Shown here in pieces: positions 29,022-37,508 of a stretch of DNA of 64,000 bases. Below the pieces are notes generated by a model, which had not been told where the DNA came from, made no database searches, and saw only the letters and a program-made list of their open reading frames with translations. A program made the position numbers and the translations under genes. The stretch comes from CAXRBC01 sp041158045. GTDB lineage: Bacteria > Actinomycetota > Acidimicrobiia > Acidimicrobiales > Ilumatobacteraceae. The stretch covers positions 1 through 64,000 of the forward strand of contig JBEBCD010000036.1 of assembly GCA_041158045.1 (NCBI GenBank), written 5' to 3'. Numbering within the stretch: position 1 is the first letter of the stretch; each line of letters opens with the position of its first letter.

Positions 29022-29619
29022 CCCCCGGCCGACCCGCTCCCGACCCCGACGCGTGGGCGGCGACGGCGACCCGCACGACGTGGAGGTGCACTGCGTGGAC
29101 GAGCAGGGCGACGTCGCCCTCGACCTCGCGCGGTGGCGGGCGCTCGCGCTCGCGGTGCTCGCCGAGGAGGGCGTGCGGGGCGACGCCCAGCTCGGGCTGA
29201 CGTTCGTCGGCGAGCGCGCGATGGCGGAGCTCAACGCGGCGCACATGGGCCACGACGGCCCGACGGACGTGCTCGCGTTCCCCATGGACGTCGTCGACAC
29301 GACGCGCACGCCGGGACCCGCGACGCACTCCCGCACGCCCCAGCCGTCGCGACCCGACGAGACGGACCACCCGCTCCTGCTCGGCGACGTGGTCGTGTGC
29401 CCGTCCGTCGCGCGGGCCCAGGCCCCCGAGCACGCCGGCTCCGTCGACGACGAGATCGCGCTCCTCGTCGTGCACGGCGTGCTCCACGTGCTCGGCCACG
29501 ACCACGACGCGTCGGACCGCGCGGCGCGCATGCACGCCCGCGAGCGCGCGTTGCTCGAGGCGCACCACTGGCGCGGGCCCGCGCCCGCCGACTTCCGCCA
29601 CGTGCCGAGGGAGCCGTGA
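29014..29619 (+). CDS. ybeY: Endoribonuclease YbeY
   Basis: A 201-residue YbeY with the zinc site H-x3-H-x5-H at His154, His158 and His164 (HGVLHVLGHDH), preceded by GPTDVLAFPMD. YbeY is a metal-dependent single-strand endoribonuclease acting in 16S rRNA 3' end maturation and late ribosome quality control. Compared with shorter homologues there is an insert of ~20 residues (about 100-120) rich in Pro and Thr between the TDVLAFP strand and LLGDVVVCP. GTG 29014 overlaps phoH; its stop overlaps corC by 4 nt. Confidence 0.93.
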   Translation: MPDPRPTRSRPRRVGGDGDPHDVEVHCVDEQGDVALDLARWRALALAVLAEEGVRGDAQLGLTFVGERAMAELNAAHMGHDGPTDVLAFPMDVVDTTRTPGPATHSRTPQPSRPDETDHPLLLGDVVVCPSVARAQAPEHAGSVDDEIALLVVHGVLHVLGHDHDASDRAARMHARERALLEAHHWRGPAPADFRHVPREP

Positions 29620-30881
29620 CCGCCGTCGACTGGTGGCTCGTCGCCGCGGTGCTCGCGATCCTCGGCGTGCTCACGGTGCTCGCGCTCGCGGAGATGAGCC
29701 TCTCGCGGATCACCAAGCAGAAGGCGGAGGCGCTCGTCGCGGACGGCCACCGCTCGGCGACGTGGATGCTGCGGCTCGCCGCGGAGCCGACCCGCTGGGT
29801 CAACCCCCTGCTGCTCACGGTGAACATCCTCCAGACGGTGCAGGCGACGCTCACCGGCGTCGTGGCCGGGCGGCTCTTCGGCGCCGCCGGCGTCGCGATC
29901 GGCGTGGCCGCCAACGTGATCGTCTTCTTCGTCCTCGCCGAGGCCGTGCCCAAGACCTACGCGGTGCTGAACCCCGTGCGGGGGGCCGCCCTCACCGCGC
30001 GGGTCGTCCACGCCCTGGTCGGCTTCTGGCCGCTGCGACTCGCGTCCAACGGCCTGATCCGCCTCACCAACGCGATCGTCCGCGGCAAGGGCCTCGCGGA
30101 GGGGCCGTTCCTCAACGAGCAGGAGTTCCTCGGCCTCGTCGAGGCGGCGGCCAAGGACAGCGTCATCGAGCACGAGGAGCGCGAGCTCATCGAGTCGGTC
30201 ATCGAGTTCGGCGACACGGTCGTGCGCGAGATCATGGTGCCGCGGCCCGACATGGTCGTGATCGAGGACGACCTCGACGTGACTCGCGCGCTCGACGTGG
30301 CGGTGCAGCACCGCGTGAGCCGTCTGCCCGTGATGCGCGCCGACGACGACGAGCGCGACGACCTCGTGGGGATGGTGTACACCAAGGACCTCATCGCGCT
30401 GGAGCGCACGGCCCGGGGCGGGGACTCGGTGCGGGCGCACCTGCGCGACGTCGAGGTGGTGCCCGAGACGAGCCTCGTGTCGGACCTCATGCGCCGGATG
30501 CAGGGGGAGAAGTTCCACCTCGCGCTCGTCGCCGACGAGTACGGCACCATCTGCGGCCTCGTGACGCTCGAGGACTGCCTCGAGGAGCTGGTGGGGGAGA
30601 TCGTCGACGAGCACGACGAGGACGACACGTCCGTGCGCGTGGTCGACGGGGGCCTGCTGGTGACCGGATCGACGTCGATCGACCGGCTCAACGAGGCGCT
30701 CGCGCCGCTCGGCGGCGAGGTCGCGGAGCCGACCCACGACACGGTCGGGGGGCTCGTCTTCGGCGAGCTCGGGCACGTGCCCGAGACCGGCGAGGCCGTC
30801 GTGCGGGACGGGTGGCGATTCGTCGTCGAGCAGATGGACGGGCGGCGCATCCAGTTGGTCCGCGTGCGCCGGTCCGCGTAG
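29616..30881 (+). CDS. CNNM/CorC-HlyC family membrane protein with CBS domains
   Basis: A 421-residue protein: an N-terminal CNNM (DUF21) domain with about four helices (residues ~5-170; LALAEMSLSRITKQKAEAL, FVLAEAVPKTYAVLNP), two CBS domains (~205-335; REIMVPRPDMVVIEDD and LVADEYGTICGLVTLEDCLE), and a C-terminal CorC_HlyC domain (~350-420; VTGSTSIDRLNEAL). These proteins are linked to Mg/Co efflux or magnesium homeostasis. The position after ybeY is conserved in many bacteria, normally followed directly by era, which here lies 12 kb further on. Confidence 0.92.
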   Translation: MTAVDWWLVAAVLAILGVLTVLALAEMSLSRITKQKAEALVADGHRSATWMLRLAAEPTRWVNPLLLTVNILQTVQATLTGVVAGRLFGAAGVAIGVAANVIVFFVLAEAVPKTYAVLNPVRGAALTARVVHALVGFWPLRLASNGLIRLTNAIVRGKGLAEGPFLNEQEFLGLVEAAAKDSVIEHEERELIESVIEFGDTVVREIMVPRPDMVVIEDDLDVTRALDVAVQHRVSRLPVMRADDDERDDLVGMVYTKDLIALERTARGGDSVRAHLRDVEVVPETSLVSDLMRRMQGEKFHLALVADEYGTICGLVTLEDCLEELVGEIVDEHDEDDTSVRVVDGGLLVTGSTSIDRLNEALAPLGGEVAEPTHDTVGGLVFGELGHVPETGEAVVRDGWRFVVEQMDGRRIQLVRVRRSA

Positions 30882-30884
30882 GGT
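30879..30884 (+). promoter_or_regulatory. Leaderless-type -10 (TAGGGT) whose TAG is the corC stop codon
   Basis: TAGGGT at 30879-30884 stands 7 nt before GTG 30892. Its first three bases are the TAG stop of the CNNM/CorC gene, so a promoter for the SDR is embedded in the end of the preceding gene. Confidence 0.5.
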
Positions 30885-30891
30885 CGCGCGC

Positions 30892-31641
30892 GTGGACGTC
30901 TCGCTGCGCGGCAAGGTCGCCCTCGTCACGGGCGCATCGCGCGGCATCGGCAAGGCGATCGCGACGACCTTCGCGGCCGCCGGTGCCCGCGTGATGCTCA
31001 CCTCCCGCAAGGAGGACGCGCTCGCCGCGGCCGCGCGCGAGATCGACGGCGAGACGGCGATCCACGCGGCGAACGCCGGGGACCCCGCGGCGGCGGTCGA
31101 CTGCGTCCGCGCGACGATCGAACGCTTCGGCGCCCTCGACGTGCTCGTGAACAACGCGGCGACCAACCCGTACTTCGGACCGACGCTCGAGGTGGACGAG
31201 GGCCGCTACGACAAGACGTTCCAGGTCAACCTGCGCGGCCCGCTCTTCTGGGCCAAGGCGGCGTGGGACGCGTGGATGAAGGACCACCCCGGGGTGATCG
31301 TCAACATCGCGTCGGTCGGGGGGCTGCGCGCCGAGTACGGGCTCGGCGTCTACAACGTGACGAAGGCCGGCCTCATCCACCTCACGCGCCAACTCGCGGG
31401 GGAGCTCGGCCCGACCCGCGTGGTGGGGATCGCACCGGGCCTGGTGCGCACCGACTTCGCCCGCGTGCTCGTCGACAACGTGGGCGACGCGCTCGCGGCG
31501 TCGCTGCCGACCCGGCGGATCGGCGAGCCGCAGGACGTGGCCAACCTCGTGACGTTCCTCTGCTCCGAGCGCGCCTCGTGGATCACCGGCGAGACCTACG
31601 TGATCGACGGCGGCGCGGGGGTGCGCTCCGGCGCGATGTAG
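30892..31641 (+). CDS. SDR-family oxidoreductase
   Basis: A 249-residue classical SDR. Cofactor loop TGASRGIG; NNAA motif in LVNNAATNPYFG; catalytic Ser in NIASVGGL; Tyr-Lys in YNVTKAGLIHL; PG motif IAPGLVRTDFA; C-terminus TGETYVIDGGAG. The arrangement (short loop NPYFGPTLEVDE after NNAA) is like DHRS4-type carbonyl/3-oxoacyl reductases, but substrate is not predictable. It ends exactly where the convergent MFS gene ends (TAG then TCA with no base between), so no room for an independent terminator exists. Confidence 0.9.
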   Translation: MDVSLRGKVALVTGASRGIGKAIATTFAAAGARVMLTSRKEDALAAAAREIDGETAIHAANAGDPAAAVDCVRATIERFGALDVLVNNAATNPYFGPTLEVDEGRYDKTFQVNLRGPLFWAKAAWDAWMKDHPGVIVNIASVGGLRAEYGLGVYNVTKAGLIHLTRQLAGELGPTRVVGIAPGLVRTDFARVLVDNVGDALAASLPTRRIGEPQDVANLVTFLCSERASWITGETYVIDGGAGVRSGAM

Positions 31642-32889
31642 TCAGGCGGTGGCGCCGACGCCGGCGTCCCGCAGCAGCGTGCGCGCGCCCGCCGCGAGCG
31701 CCACCGAGATCGTGGCCGCCGAGACGAGGTACGTGGCGCGCAGGCCGAAGCGGTGGGCGACGAGGCCGCCGAGCACCGCGCCGAGGGCCATCGTGCCGGT
31801 GCCGAGGAAGCGGTACACCGAGTTGACCCGACCGAAGAGCTCGGGCGGGATGAGCCGCTGGCGGAGGCTCACCGTGACGACGTTCCACACCGTGCCCGCC
31901 ACCGACATGACGACTCCCGACGCGGCGACCGCCGCGACCCGCGGGAGGAGGCCCGGCACGGCGTCGGCGGCGGCGAAGATCGCGTAGGCGGCGACGATCG
32001 CGGGGCCCGCGCCGAGTCGGCGGGCGACGCGCTCGCCGAGCAGGCCGCCCGCGACCGATCCGAGCGCCATGGCCGAGAGCAGCAGCCCGAATCCGCGCGG
32101 GCCGAGCCCGAGCTCCTCCGACGCGTACTTGACGAACACCGAGGCACCGAACGTGTGGCACATGTTGGCCACGCCGAGCATCAGCGCGAGCGTGCGCAGC
32201 AGCCGGTGCCGGCGCAGCCACCCGAGCCCCTCGCGGAGCTCGCGGCGGAAGCGGCCGGGAGCCGGCGCGGGCGTCGCCTCGGCGTCGGCCGGCGCGACGG
32301 TGCCGCGCTCGACGGCGGGTGCCGCGATCGTGCGCACGCCGGCGAGCAACGCGGCTGACGCGAGCAGCGCGAGCGCATTGACCCCGAAGGGCGCGGCCGC
32401 GACGGCGGCGAAGAGCCATGCGCCGAGCGGGAGGCCGAGGAAGGAATTGGTCACGATCTCGACGGCGTAGAGGCGGCCGTTGGCGCGCTCGAGCAGCTCG
32501 GGCGGCACGACGGAGGGAAGGAAGGCCTGCGCCGCCATGTCGACGACGACCTCGCAGGCGCCGATGGCGAGCGAGCACGCGAGGAGGAGCGGCATGCCGA
32601 GCGTCCCGGTCCAGGTGGCGAGTGCGATGACGGCGAAGACCGCGCACCGACCGAGGTTGGCGCGCACCATCGCCGCGCGCCGGTCCCAGCGGTCGAGCCA
32701 GACGCCGGCGGGCAGCGAGAGCACGAGCCACGGCAGCGTCGCGGCGAAGGTCACGAGCGCGATGAGGCGCGCGTCGCGCGTGAGGGAGAGCGCGAGGAGC
32801 GGGCCGGCCGACGCCGTGATCCCGTCACCGAGGTTGGACACCGTGCTCGCGGCGAAGAGCCGCGCGTAGGAGCGGGGGAGTCGCGTCAC
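31642..32889 (-). CDS. MFS transporter (EntS/MFS_3-like exporter)
   Basis: A 415-residue major-facilitator protein with twelve predicted helices. N-terminal half: ARLFAASTVSNLGDGITASAG and the loop motif GVWLDRWDRRAAM; middle FLPSVVPPELLERANGRLY and later RLIPPELFGRVNSVYRFLG, a pair typical of the enterobactin-exporter-like MFS_3 group. It likely exports a small molecule or drug. GTG 32889 overlaps the menE stop by 4 nt, so it is translated from the menE message; a link to menaquinone metabolism is positional only. Confidence 0.88.
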   Translation of the reverse strand: MTRLPRSYARLFAASTVSNLGDGITASAGPLLALSLTRDARLIALVTFAATLPWLVLSLPAGVWLDRWDRRAAMVRANLGRCAVFAVIALATWTGTLGMPLLLACSLAIGACEVVVDMAAQAFLPSVVPPELLERANGRLYAVEIVTNSFLGLPLGAWLFAAVAAAPFGVNALALLASAALLAGVRTIAAPAVERGTVAPADAEATPAPAPGRFRRELREGLGWLRRHRLLRTLALMLGVANMCHTFGASVFVKYASEELGLGPRGFGLLLSAMALGSVAGGLLGERVARRLGAGPAIVAAYAIFAAADAVPGLLPRVAAVAASGVVMSVAGTVWNVVTVSLRQRLIPPELFGRVNSVYRFLGTGTMALGAVLGGLVAHRFGLRATYLVSAATISVALAAGARTLLRDAGVGATA

Positions 32890-34025
32890 CGTGCGACCCC
32901 GTCGCCCGCGCCGGGCGCGCCGAGCTCGGCGCGCCGGGGCTTGCCGAGCGCCGTGCGCGGGATCGCGACCGCGATCTCGAGGCGCCGCGGCACGGCGTAG
33001 GAGGGCAGCGTGCGCTCGGCGTGCGCGCGCAGCGCGGCGAGCGTCGGGGCGGCGCCCGGCGCCGGCACCACCCACGCGGTCACGACGGCGCCCCACTCGG
33101 GGTCGGGCATGCCGCGCACGGCGATGTCGGCGACGTCGGGATGGTCGGCGAGCGCGCGCTCCACCGCGTCGGGCCACACGTTGTTGCCGCCCGTCACGAT
33201 GAGGTCGTCGCGCCGACCGAGGACGTGCAGGCGGTCGCCGCGCCACTCCCCGAGGTCGCCCGTCGCGAGCCAGCCCTCGGCGTCGCGCACCGGGCTCCCG
33301 TCGCGCAGGCGCGTCGCGACCATGGCGCCGCGGAGCAGGATCTCGCCGTCGCGCAGCCGCACGTCGACGCCCGGCAGCGGCACCCCGTCGTAGACGACGC
33401 CCCCGCACGACTCGGTGAGGCCGTACGTGCGCACCACCCGCCCCGGCAGGTCGCCCGCGGCGGCCGCGCCGCCGACGAGGACGACGCGCCATCGCGTCGT
33501 GTCGACCCGCGCGGCGAGGACGGGCACGAGCGACACGTGCGTCGCGCCCCCGTGCCCGGCGGCGTCGATCGATGCGGGCTCCGCGCGCGGCACGAGGGTG
33601 AGGCGCGCTCCCGCGGCGCGGGCTCGCAGCAGCACGTTGAGCCCGCCGATGTGACTGCACGGGAGGCAGCCGTACCAGTGGTCGCTCGGCCCGCTCGGCA
33701 CGACGGCCGACGACGCCGCCACGGCGGCGTCCAGTCCCGCGCGGGAATGCACGACGAGCCGGGGCGTGCCGCCCGTGCCGCTGGTCGCGACGACGACGGC
33801 GTCGCCCGGCTCGACCGGCCGCGCGTCGGCGAGGGGCTGCTCGCCGTCGGGACCGACCACGGCGGCGGAGCGGGCGCCGAGCGCGGTGCGCCGTCGCTCC
33901 GCGTGCGGGAGCCGCTGGTCGAGGACGAGCACGGCGTCGCCCGCATCCCATGCGCGCGCGACGGCGTCGCGCAGCGCCCCGCCGTTGGGCAGGTCGACCG
34001 CGAGGAGTCGGGGCACTCGCGCCAC
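32886..34025 (-). CDS. menE: o-Succinylbenzoate-CoA ligase (MenE-like)
   Basis: A 379-residue ANL-family ligase, short as MenE proteins are. AMP-binding core VVVATSGTGGTPRLVVHSRAG, then CLPCSHIGGLNVLLRA, RTYGLTESCGGVVYDG, GWLATGDLGEWRGDRLHVLG and NNVWPDAVERAL; C-terminal catalytic Lys in PRTALGKPRRAEL. MenE activates o-succinylbenzoate with ATP and CoA in menaquinone synthesis. The surrounding menA, menH, menD, menF and menG genes support this. The start is GTG 34025; menB and menC are not in the window. Confidence 0.85.
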   Translation of the reverse strand: MARVPRLLAVDLPNGGALRDAVARAWDAGDAVLVLDQRLPHAERRRTALGARSAAVVGPDGEQPLADARPVEPGDAVVVATSGTGGTPRLVVHSRAGLDAAVAASSAVVPSGPSDHWYGCLPCSHIGGLNVLLRARAAGARLTLVPRAEPASIDAAGHGGATHVSLVPVLAARVDTTRWRVVLVGGAAAAGDLPGRVVRTYGLTESCGGVVYDGVPLPGVDVRLRDGEILLRGAMVATRLRDGSPVRDAEGWLATGDLGEWRGDRLHVLGRRDDLIVTGGNNVWPDAVERALADHPDVADIAVRGMPDPEWGAVVTAWVVPAPGAAPTLAALRAHAERTLPSYAVPRRLEIAVAIPRTALGKPRRAELGAPGAGDGVAR

Positions 34026-34038
34026 GCTACGGCGCGAC

Positions 34039-34044
34039 TACGGT
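34039..34044 (+). promoter_or_regulatory. Leaderless-type -10 (TACGGT) of menA
   Basis: TACGGT at 34039-34044 lies 6 nt before GTG 34051 in the 25-bp divergent gap with menE; no Shine-Dalgarno is present. Confidence 0.5.
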
Positions 34045-34050
34045 CGCAGC

Positions 34051-34950
34051 GTGACGACGCCCGCGACGTGGATCGCCGGTGCGCGTCCGCGCACGCTCCC
34101 GGCGGCGATCGTGCCGGTCGCCGTCGGCGTGGCGGCGGCGTGGCGCGAGGGCGATCCCGCGGCGGCGCACGGGGGCGCGGATGCCGCGGCGTGGGGCCGC
34201 GCGGCGCTCGCGCTCGGCGTGAGCCTCGCACTGCAGGTGGGCGTCAACTACGCCAACGACCACGCCGACGGGGTGCGGGGCACCGACGCGGCGCGCGTCG
34301 GTCCCGTGCGGCTCGTCGGCTCGGGGCTCGCGTCGCCCGCCGCGGTGCGCCGCGCGGCGATCCTCGCGCTCGGGGTCGGCGTCGCGTGCGGCGCGGTGCT
34401 CAGCGCGCTCACGAGCTGGTGGCTCGTCGCGGTCGGCGTGGTGGCGGTCGCGGCGGCCTGGACCTACACGGGTGGGCCGCGCCCCTACGGGTACGTGGGG
34501 CTCGGGGAGGCGTTCGTGTTCGCGTTCTTCGGCCTCGTCGCGACGGTCGGCACGTCGTACGCCGTGGGTGACGTGCGCGGCGCCGCGGCGTGGTGGGGCG
34601 GCACCGCGGTCGGCGCATGGGCGTGCGCACTGCTCGCGGTCAACAACGCGCGGGATCGTGCGACCGACGAGGCGGCGGGCAAGCGGACGCTCGCGGTGCG
34701 CCTCGGTGACCGGGGCGCGCGCGGGTGGTACGTCGCCCTGCTGCTCGCCGGCTTCGCAGGGGTCGCCGTCGTCGGGACGATCGTGCCGACCGCGCTGCTC
34801 GGACTGCTCGCGCTCCCGCTCGCGGTCGGCCCGGTGCGCACCGTCCTGGGCGGCGCGAGCGGCCCGCGGCTCGTCGACGCCCTCGGGGCCACCGCGCGGG
34901 TGCACCTCGTGGGCGGACTGCTCCTCGCGGCGGGGATCGCGCTCGGCTGA
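34051..34950 (+). CDS. menA: 1,4-Dihydroxy-2-naphthoate polyprenyltransferase
   Basis: A 299-residue UbiA-superfamily prenyltransferase with about nine helices. The N-terminus WIAGARPRTLPAAIVPV is the MenA signature; first Asp-rich motif NYANDHADG at residues 66-74; second motif NNARDRATDEAAGKRTLAVR. It joins the polyprenyl chain to DHNA in the membrane, giving demethylmenaquinone. Starts at GTG 34051, divergent from menE, and ends one base before the convergent menH stop. Confidence 0.92.
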   Translation: MTTPATWIAGARPRTLPAAIVPVAVGVAAAWREGDPAAAHGGADAAAWGRAALALGVSLALQVGVNYANDHADGVRGTDAARVGPVRLVGSGLASPAAVRRAAILALGVGVACGAVLSALTSWWLVAVGVVAVAAAWTYTGGPRPYGYVGLGEAFVFAFFGLVATVGTSYAVGDVRGAAAWWGGTAVGAWACALLAVNNARDRATDEAAGKRTLAVRLGDRGARGWYVALLLAGFAGVAVVGTIVPTALLGLLALPLAVGPVRTVLGGASGPRLVDALGATARVHLVGGLLLAAGIALG

Positions 34951-34951
34951 G

Positions 34952-35722
34952 TCAGCGCCCGACGTGGTCGGCGACGAGCGCGGCGACGAGGCGGGGCGCC
35001 TCCACGGCGACGGCGTGGCCGAGCCCGTCGAGCACCTCGAGGCGCGCCGAGGGCACGGCCGCGGCCATGCGGCGCGCGATCGCGACGAACTTGTCGTCCC
35101 GCGCACCGGCGACGACGAGCGTGGGGACGCCGAGCTCGCCGAGACGGGGCCAGAGGTCGGGCTGTGCGCCGGCGCCGAGACGGCGCAGCGCGGCGGCGAG
35201 ACCCGTCGCGCCGTGGGCGGCCCGGCGGTCGGAGGCCCGCGCGTCCGCGGCGTCGAGGCCGGCGAACATCGGCCGTGCGAGCCACTCGTCGACGAATGCG
35301 GACACCCCGATCGCGGCGATGCGCGCGGCGAGCGCCTCGTCCTCGGCGCACCGCGCGGCGCGGGCCGCCCCGCCCTCGATGCCGGCGGTGCCGGAGAGGA
35401 GCGCGAGCGACGCCACCCGCGCCGGCCGTCGGAGCGCGAGACCGAGCGCGAGTCGCGCGCCCATGCTGTAGCCCACCCACGCGCACGCGACGTCCGACCC
35501 CCTCGCGGCGGGCACCTCGCGCGCGACGGCATCGTCGAGCGCGTCGAGCGCGTCGTCCCACGTACCGGGGTCCGTCGCGCCGGGACCGTGGCCCGGGAGC
35601 CACGGCGCGACGCACCGCACCCCGCGCGCCTCGAGGTCGGCCCGCACGTCGTCCCACGCCGACGGTGTCTGGGTGAAGCCGTGCAGCAGCACGACGTGCG
35701 TCACCCGGCGGTCCAGGGCCAT
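34952..35722 (-). CDS. menH: MenH-like alpha/beta hydrolase (SHCHC synthase candidate)
   Basis: A 256-residue alpha/beta hydrolase. Oxyanion motif LLHGFTQTPSAWDDV, LPGHGPG, nucleophile elbow GYSMGARLAL with the catalytic Ser, Asp region LVVAGARDDKFV and catalytic His in GLGHAVAVEAP; this pattern is characteristic of MenH, which makes 2-succinyl-6-hydroxy-2,4-cyclohexadiene-1-carboxylate. It sits divergently next to menD, whose product is its substrate. Starts at ATG 35722 with TAGCGT (35736-35731) 8 nt upstream. Confidence 0.88.
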   Translation of the reverse strand: MALDRRVTHVVLLHGFTQTPSAWDDVRADLEARGVRCVAPWLPGHGPGATDPGTWDDALDALDDAVAREVPAARGSDVACAWVGYSMGARLALGLALRRPARVASLALLSGTAGIEGGAARAARCAEDEALAARIAAIGVSAFVDEWLARPMFAGLDAADARASDRRAAHGATGLAAALRRLGAGAQPDLWPRLGELGVPTLVVAGARDDKFVAIARRMAAAVPSARLEVLDGLGHAVAVEAPRLVAALVADHVGR

Positions 35723-35747
35723 GCGCGCCCACGCTAGGGGTGCGACG
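35723..35747. promoter_or_regulatory. 25-bp divergent menH/menD promoter
   Basis: The gap holds CACGCTAGGGG. Minus: TAGCGT (35736-35731), 8 nt before menH. Plus: TAGGGG (35735-35740), 7 nt before menD, imperfect at the final T. Both genes would have leaderless messages. Confidence 0.5.
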
Positions 35748-37508
35748 ATGGGGCCCGTGGGTGGGGCGCCGGGCGACGTCGCGGTGACGATGTCGGCGAC
35801 GCTCGTCGACGAGTGGATCGCCCGCGGCGCGCGCCACGCCGTCCTGTCCCCCGGGTCGCGGTCGACGCCGATCGCCCTCGCGCTCGCCGACGCCGCGGAC
35901 CGCGGCGCGCTGCGCCTGCACGTGGTGCACGACGAGCGCAGCGCGGCGTTCGTCGCGCTCGGCACCGCGGTCGCGACCGGCGGCGCCGCGATCCTCGCCT
36001 GCACCTCGGGCACGGCGGCGGCCGAGTACCTCCCCGCGGTCGTCGAGGCGAGCCACGCAGCGGTGCCGATGATCGTGTGCACGGCGGACCGGCCCCCCGA
36101 GCTCCAGGGCGTCGGCGCGCCGCAGACCATCGACCAGCGCGCCCTCTACGGCACCTTCGCCCGCGCGTGGCTGTCGGCGGGCGTCGCCGACGCGGCGGGT
36201 CGCGGCACTTGGCGGGGGCTCGCGGGGTCGGCGTGGGAGGCGGCGCACGGCGCGACCCCGGGGCCGGTGCAGGTCAACCTCCCGTATCGCGAGCCCCTCG
36301 TCGGCACCGCGGGTGACCTCCCGCCCCGCGGCGGCGCACCCGCCGCCGCACCGCGGCCGGTCGCGACCGCGCGGGACCTGCGGCGCGCGGCGGCGCTGCT
36401 CGCGGGTGCGCGCGGCGTGATCGTCGCGGGCGCGGGCGTGGCGCGGGACGACGCGACGGCGTCCGCCCTCGGCGACGTGGCCCGGGCGCTCGGCTGGCCC
36501 GTGCTCGCCGACCCCCGGGGCGGCATGCGCACCGACGAGCCGTGGGTCGTCGGTGCGTCGGACGCGCTCGTGCGCGACGCGGAGCTCGCGGAGCGGCTGC
36601 GGCCGCGGGCGGTGCTGCGCATCGGCACGCCCCCCGTGTCGAAGGTGGTGGGGCAGTGGCTCGCGGCGACCGAGGCGCCCCAGGTCGTCCTCACGGCGAC
36701 GCCGGTGCTCGTCGACCCGGACCGACGCGCGACCCTGCACCTCGCGGGGGACGTGGCTGCCGCGCTGCGCGGGATCGCCGGCCTCGTGCGGCTGCGCACG
36801 GTGCCGGCGGCCGACGAGTGGGTGGACGGGTGGCGGGCCGCCGAGGCGGCGGCGCGCGGGGTGCTCGCCCGGATGCTCGACGACGAGACGTCGCTCTCGG
36901 AGCCGGGCGCGGCGCGGGCGGCACTCGCGGCCGTGCCCGAGGGGGGCTGGCTCGTCGCGTCGAGCTCGATGCCGGTGCGCGACGTCGAGTGGTACGGGGC
37001 TCCGCGGCGGGGCGCGAGCGTCCACGCGAACCGCGGCGTCAACGGCATCGACGGTGTGACGAGCACGGCCGTCGGCGTGGCGCTCGGTGCGGATCGGCCC
37101 GTCGTGCTCGTCACCGGTGACCTCGCCTTCGTGCACGACGCGAACGGCATGTGGGACCTCGCCGCGCGCGGCGCCGACGTGCGGATCGTCGTGATCGACA
37201 ACGGCGGGGGCGGGATCTTCGAGTTCCTTCCCCAGGCACGCGAGCTGCCCCGCGCACGGTTCGAGCGGCTCTTCGGCACGCCGCACGCGACGGACCTCCC
37301 CGGCCTCGCGCGCGCCCACGGGCTCCCCGTGCGCACGGCCTCGACGACGCGGGCGCTGCGCGAGGCGCTCGCGGCACCCGGGCCGTCCGTCGTGCACGTG
37401 GCGACCGACCGCGTGGCCAACGTGGCGCGACACGACGAGATCCATCGCGAGATCGCGGCGGCCGTGCGCGCCGCCGCCGGGGATCGGGCGCGCCCGTCGG
37501 GCGGCTAG
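35748..37508 (+). CDS. menD: SEPHCHC synthase, thiamine-diphosphate dependent
   Basis: A 586-residue MenD. N-terminal LVDEWIARGARHAVLSPGSRSTPIA in pieces (SPGSRSTPIALALAD), VVHDERSAAFVALG with the catalytic Glu, CTSGTAAAEYLPAVVEAS, CTADRPPELQGVGAPQTID; ThDP-binding region GDLAFVHDANGMWDLA with IDNGGGGIFEFLPQA. It condenses 2-oxoglutarate and isochorismate in the first committed menaquinone step. ATG 35748 starts close to the conserved region. Its TAG stop shares a CTAG tetranucleotide with the stop of menF on the other strand. Confidence 0.93.
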   Translation: MGPVGGAPGDVAVTMSATLVDEWIARGARHAVLSPGSRSTPIALALADAADRGALRLHVVHDERSAAFVALGTAVATGGAAILACTSGTAAAEYLPAVVEASHAAVPMIVCTADRPPELQGVGAPQTIDQRALYGTFARAWLSAGVADAAGRGTWRGLAGSAWEAAHGATPGPVQVNLPYREPLVGTAGDLPPRGGAPAAAPRPVATARDLRRAAALLAGARGVIVAGAGVARDDATASALGDVARALGWPVLADPRGGMRTDEPWVVGASDALVRDAELAERLRPRAVLRIGTPPVSKVVGQWLAATEAPQVVLTATPVLVDPDRRATLHLAGDVAAALRGIAGLVRLRTVPAADEWVDGWRAAEAAARGVLARMLDDETSLSEPGAARAALAAVPEGGWLVASSSMPVRDVEWYGAPRRGASVHANRGVNGIDGVTSTAVGVALGADRPVVLVTGDLAFVHDANGMWDLAARGADVRIVVIDNGGGGIFEFLPQARELPRARFERLFGTPHATDLPGLARAHGLPVRTASTTRALREALAAPGPSVVHVATDRVANVARHDEIHREIAAAVRAAAGDRARPSGG

